Shown: in pieces, positions 19,392-20,450 of the stretch
How positions within the stretch are numbered: position 1 is the stretch's first letter
Layout: every line of letters starts with the position of its first letter
Assembly (NCBI GenBank): GCA_025266875.1
Contig: JALLLT010000129.1
Coordinates: 1-20,450, forward strand
DNA: 20,450 nt
Direction: 5' to 3'
Source of the DNA: Fennellomyces sp. T-0311
Taxonomy: Eukaryota; Mucoromycota; Mucoromycetes; Mucorales; Lichtheimiaceae
The notes under the pieces: generated by a model
Told to the model about the DNA's origin: nothing
What the model saw: the letters and a program-made list of their open reading frames with translations, nothing else
Database searches by the model: none
Made by a program: the position numbers and the translations under genes

Positions 19392-19528
19392 TGTCGTTTT
19401 GTCAATGTTAAAGCACAGGGCAGTAATGCTTGAAAGTGAAGTTTGGCAACATTAAGAAACTGGACTGCTTTTCCTCAGGAACGGAATTCGCTGTTTAAAT
19501 TAAAAATCCCACAAAAAAACACGCACCC

Positions 19529-19537
19529 GTCTTGAAG
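19529..19537. repeat. MULE target-site duplication, right copy
   Basis: GTCTTGAAG immediately follows the terminal CGCACCC. It matches the left copy at 16183-16191 without mismatch. Confidence 0.93.
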
Positions 19538-19735
19538 GTACCAATGAGGACAAAAGAGGAGCGTTGCAGCAAATACAAGGCCACCATGAGAATACCAGAG
19601 CATCGTGTCAGAATGGCGATGAATCAGAGCAGCCATAAAGCAATTGAGTAATACAGAGACGAAGGAAGTATATTCTTGAAGCACAAGTAAAAAAAAACCT
19701 TCCGATGAAAAGGGGGAAAGATAATGGATCATCTA
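19538..19735. other. Right half of the locus interrupted by the MULE
   Basis: If the element and one duplication are removed, the flanks form a 128-codon open frame on the minus strand (ATG at 19732, then 19732-19529 joined to 16182-16000). On the plus strand a 61-codon frame begins after a TAG preceded by a possible acceptor (AAATAG, near 16120) and runs across the junction to a TAA near 19644. The plus-strand frame has more protein-like composition (VVEHITFNGNF, VPMRTKEERCSKYKAT, MRIPEHRVRMAM). Neither is recognised, and at this length both could be chance. Confidence 0.35.
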
Positions 19736-20450
19736 AAATGAGCAAGTTATTACTGTTGTAAAAGCAATGGAGCTAATGATAGACTTACTATTGCATTTGC
19801 TTAACTCTAATGATGATAAATGCCATTATGAAATAACAAGGACGCAAAGCTTGATGTTCTACTCCATTGTGAAATAGATTTGCTGGACTAAAAGAAGCAG
19901 CGGCTCAGGTGTGTTTACTACCCTTGCTGTTTAAGTGACTGTGAAAAAAAATTGCTGTTGCTGCTGCTACACTTCGGATCTCAATTTTTCAGCGACCACA
20001 AAGCGCATTGGGTTTTGCTCATCGTGAAGAGCGTCGGGCTATACTTTTTTTTTGCCGCTCGCCGTAGGTTCAATCCTGGCTACGTAGATGCATTTTTTTG
20101 CAGCCAGCACACTCAAACCCGCTGTAAAGAAGCTCTACATTATCAGAGAATGTATAGTCATACACCACAAATAGCAACAAACAAACGCGCACAGACTTGC
20201 GTTCACCATTTCTATCTTTTATGTCATTATTACTGATGCAAAGGCATCACGTTCATTTAATGACTTTATGTCCTCTGATGCTTAAATCTTCTGCTGTTGC
20301 GTATGCTGGAAGAACTATCACTTTTAACATTTATTAGTTCAAAAGTTATAATTTATTAGAAAGGTAATAGACCTGCTCCTAAAGGTATTCGGTCTCTTTA
20401 ACAATCATTAAATCTCAAAATTCCAAATGTACCTCACAAACGTTTTAAAG
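19736..20450. other. AT-rich flank, no gene seen
   Basis: No coding region with a recognisable motif was found. A single GGTTCAATCC word (20067-20076) resembles a polymerase III B box but has no matching A box or tRNA fold. Several short T and A runs are present. Confidence 0.5.

Larger units (their letters stand above)
16192..19528 (-). mobile_element. Complete Mutator-like element (MULE), 3,337 bp
   Basis: The termini are imperfect inverted repeats of about 27 bp. The left end reads GGGTGCGGTAAC, then TTTTTGTAGGGATTT. The right end on the opposite strand reads GGGTGCGTG, then TTTTTTTGTGGGATTT. Identical 9-bp duplications (GTCTTGAAG) flank it. The only gene runs on the minus strand (19391-16604), 137 bp inside the right end. 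The left 410 bp is non-coding and carries repeated TTTTGTGGG motifs. Perfect duplications and an unbroken four-exon gene suggest a recent, possibly active insertion. Ends, duplication and gene were found independently and agree. Confidence 0.93.

Noticed and set aside
20067..20076. GGTTCAATCC as a tRNA gene or SINE B box
   Set aside because: No A box, no acceptor stem and no cloverleaf could be folded around it; the T stem has a mismatch.

Overview
The window is a dense, nested accumulation of transposable elements from a filamentous fungus. No unambiguous host gene is visible. The kingdom-level call rests on four things: short introns (about 46-91 nt) with GT-AG borders and CTAAC/CTGAC-like branch sites, a KDZ transposase with a cysteine-rich N-terminus, a Plavaka-type CACTA remnant, and a Ty3 element primed by initiator tRNA-Met. 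An early-diverging (Mucoromycota-like) or basidiomycete fungus is plausible, but the phylum cannot be fixed from this sequence alone.

Layout, left to right. (i) 1-650: the 3' end (pol C-terminus and 3' LTR) of a plus-strand Ty3/gypsy element that has jumped into (ii) 651-5688, a minus-strand Ty3/gypsy element. That element has a compact 156-bp LTR, a PBS, a gag with a zinc knuckle, a predicted -1 frameshift signal and pol. Its integrase is also split at 934-1208 by a 275-bp solo LTR with a perfect 5-bp target duplication. (iii) 5689-9751: a hAT transposon with a four-exon transposase on the minus strand, killed by two TGA codons. Its left tip appears to be cut off by the insertion of (ii). 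(iv) About 10015-11160: a decayed plus-strand remnant of a Plavaka-type transposase. (v) 11489-14409: an apparently intact 11-exon KDZ transposase gene on the plus strand (783 aa). (vi) 14410-16182: AT-rich intergenic sequence with hairpins. (vii) 16192-19528: a complete 3,337-bp Mutator-like element (MULE) with imperfect TIRs and a perfect 9-bp target duplication. It carries one four-exon gene whose 860-aa product joins a GCM1/WRKY-type zinc finger, a MULE DDE transposase, a charged coiled-coil linker and a C-terminal OTU-type cysteine protease. (viii) 19538-20450: the other half of the interrupted target locus, then AT-rich sequence.

The two most interesting systems are the self-contained transposase-deubiquitinase-like MULE, whose ends, duplication and splice junctions all close exactly, and the Ty3 gag-pol junction. 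At that junction the heptamer A AAA AAC lies directly before the gag stop, and a predicted H-type pseudoknot begins six nucleotides downstream. Relative ages can be read from the nesting: hAT first, then the minus Ty3, then the solo LTR and the plus Ty3. The MULE has perfect duplications and an open gene, so it looks young.
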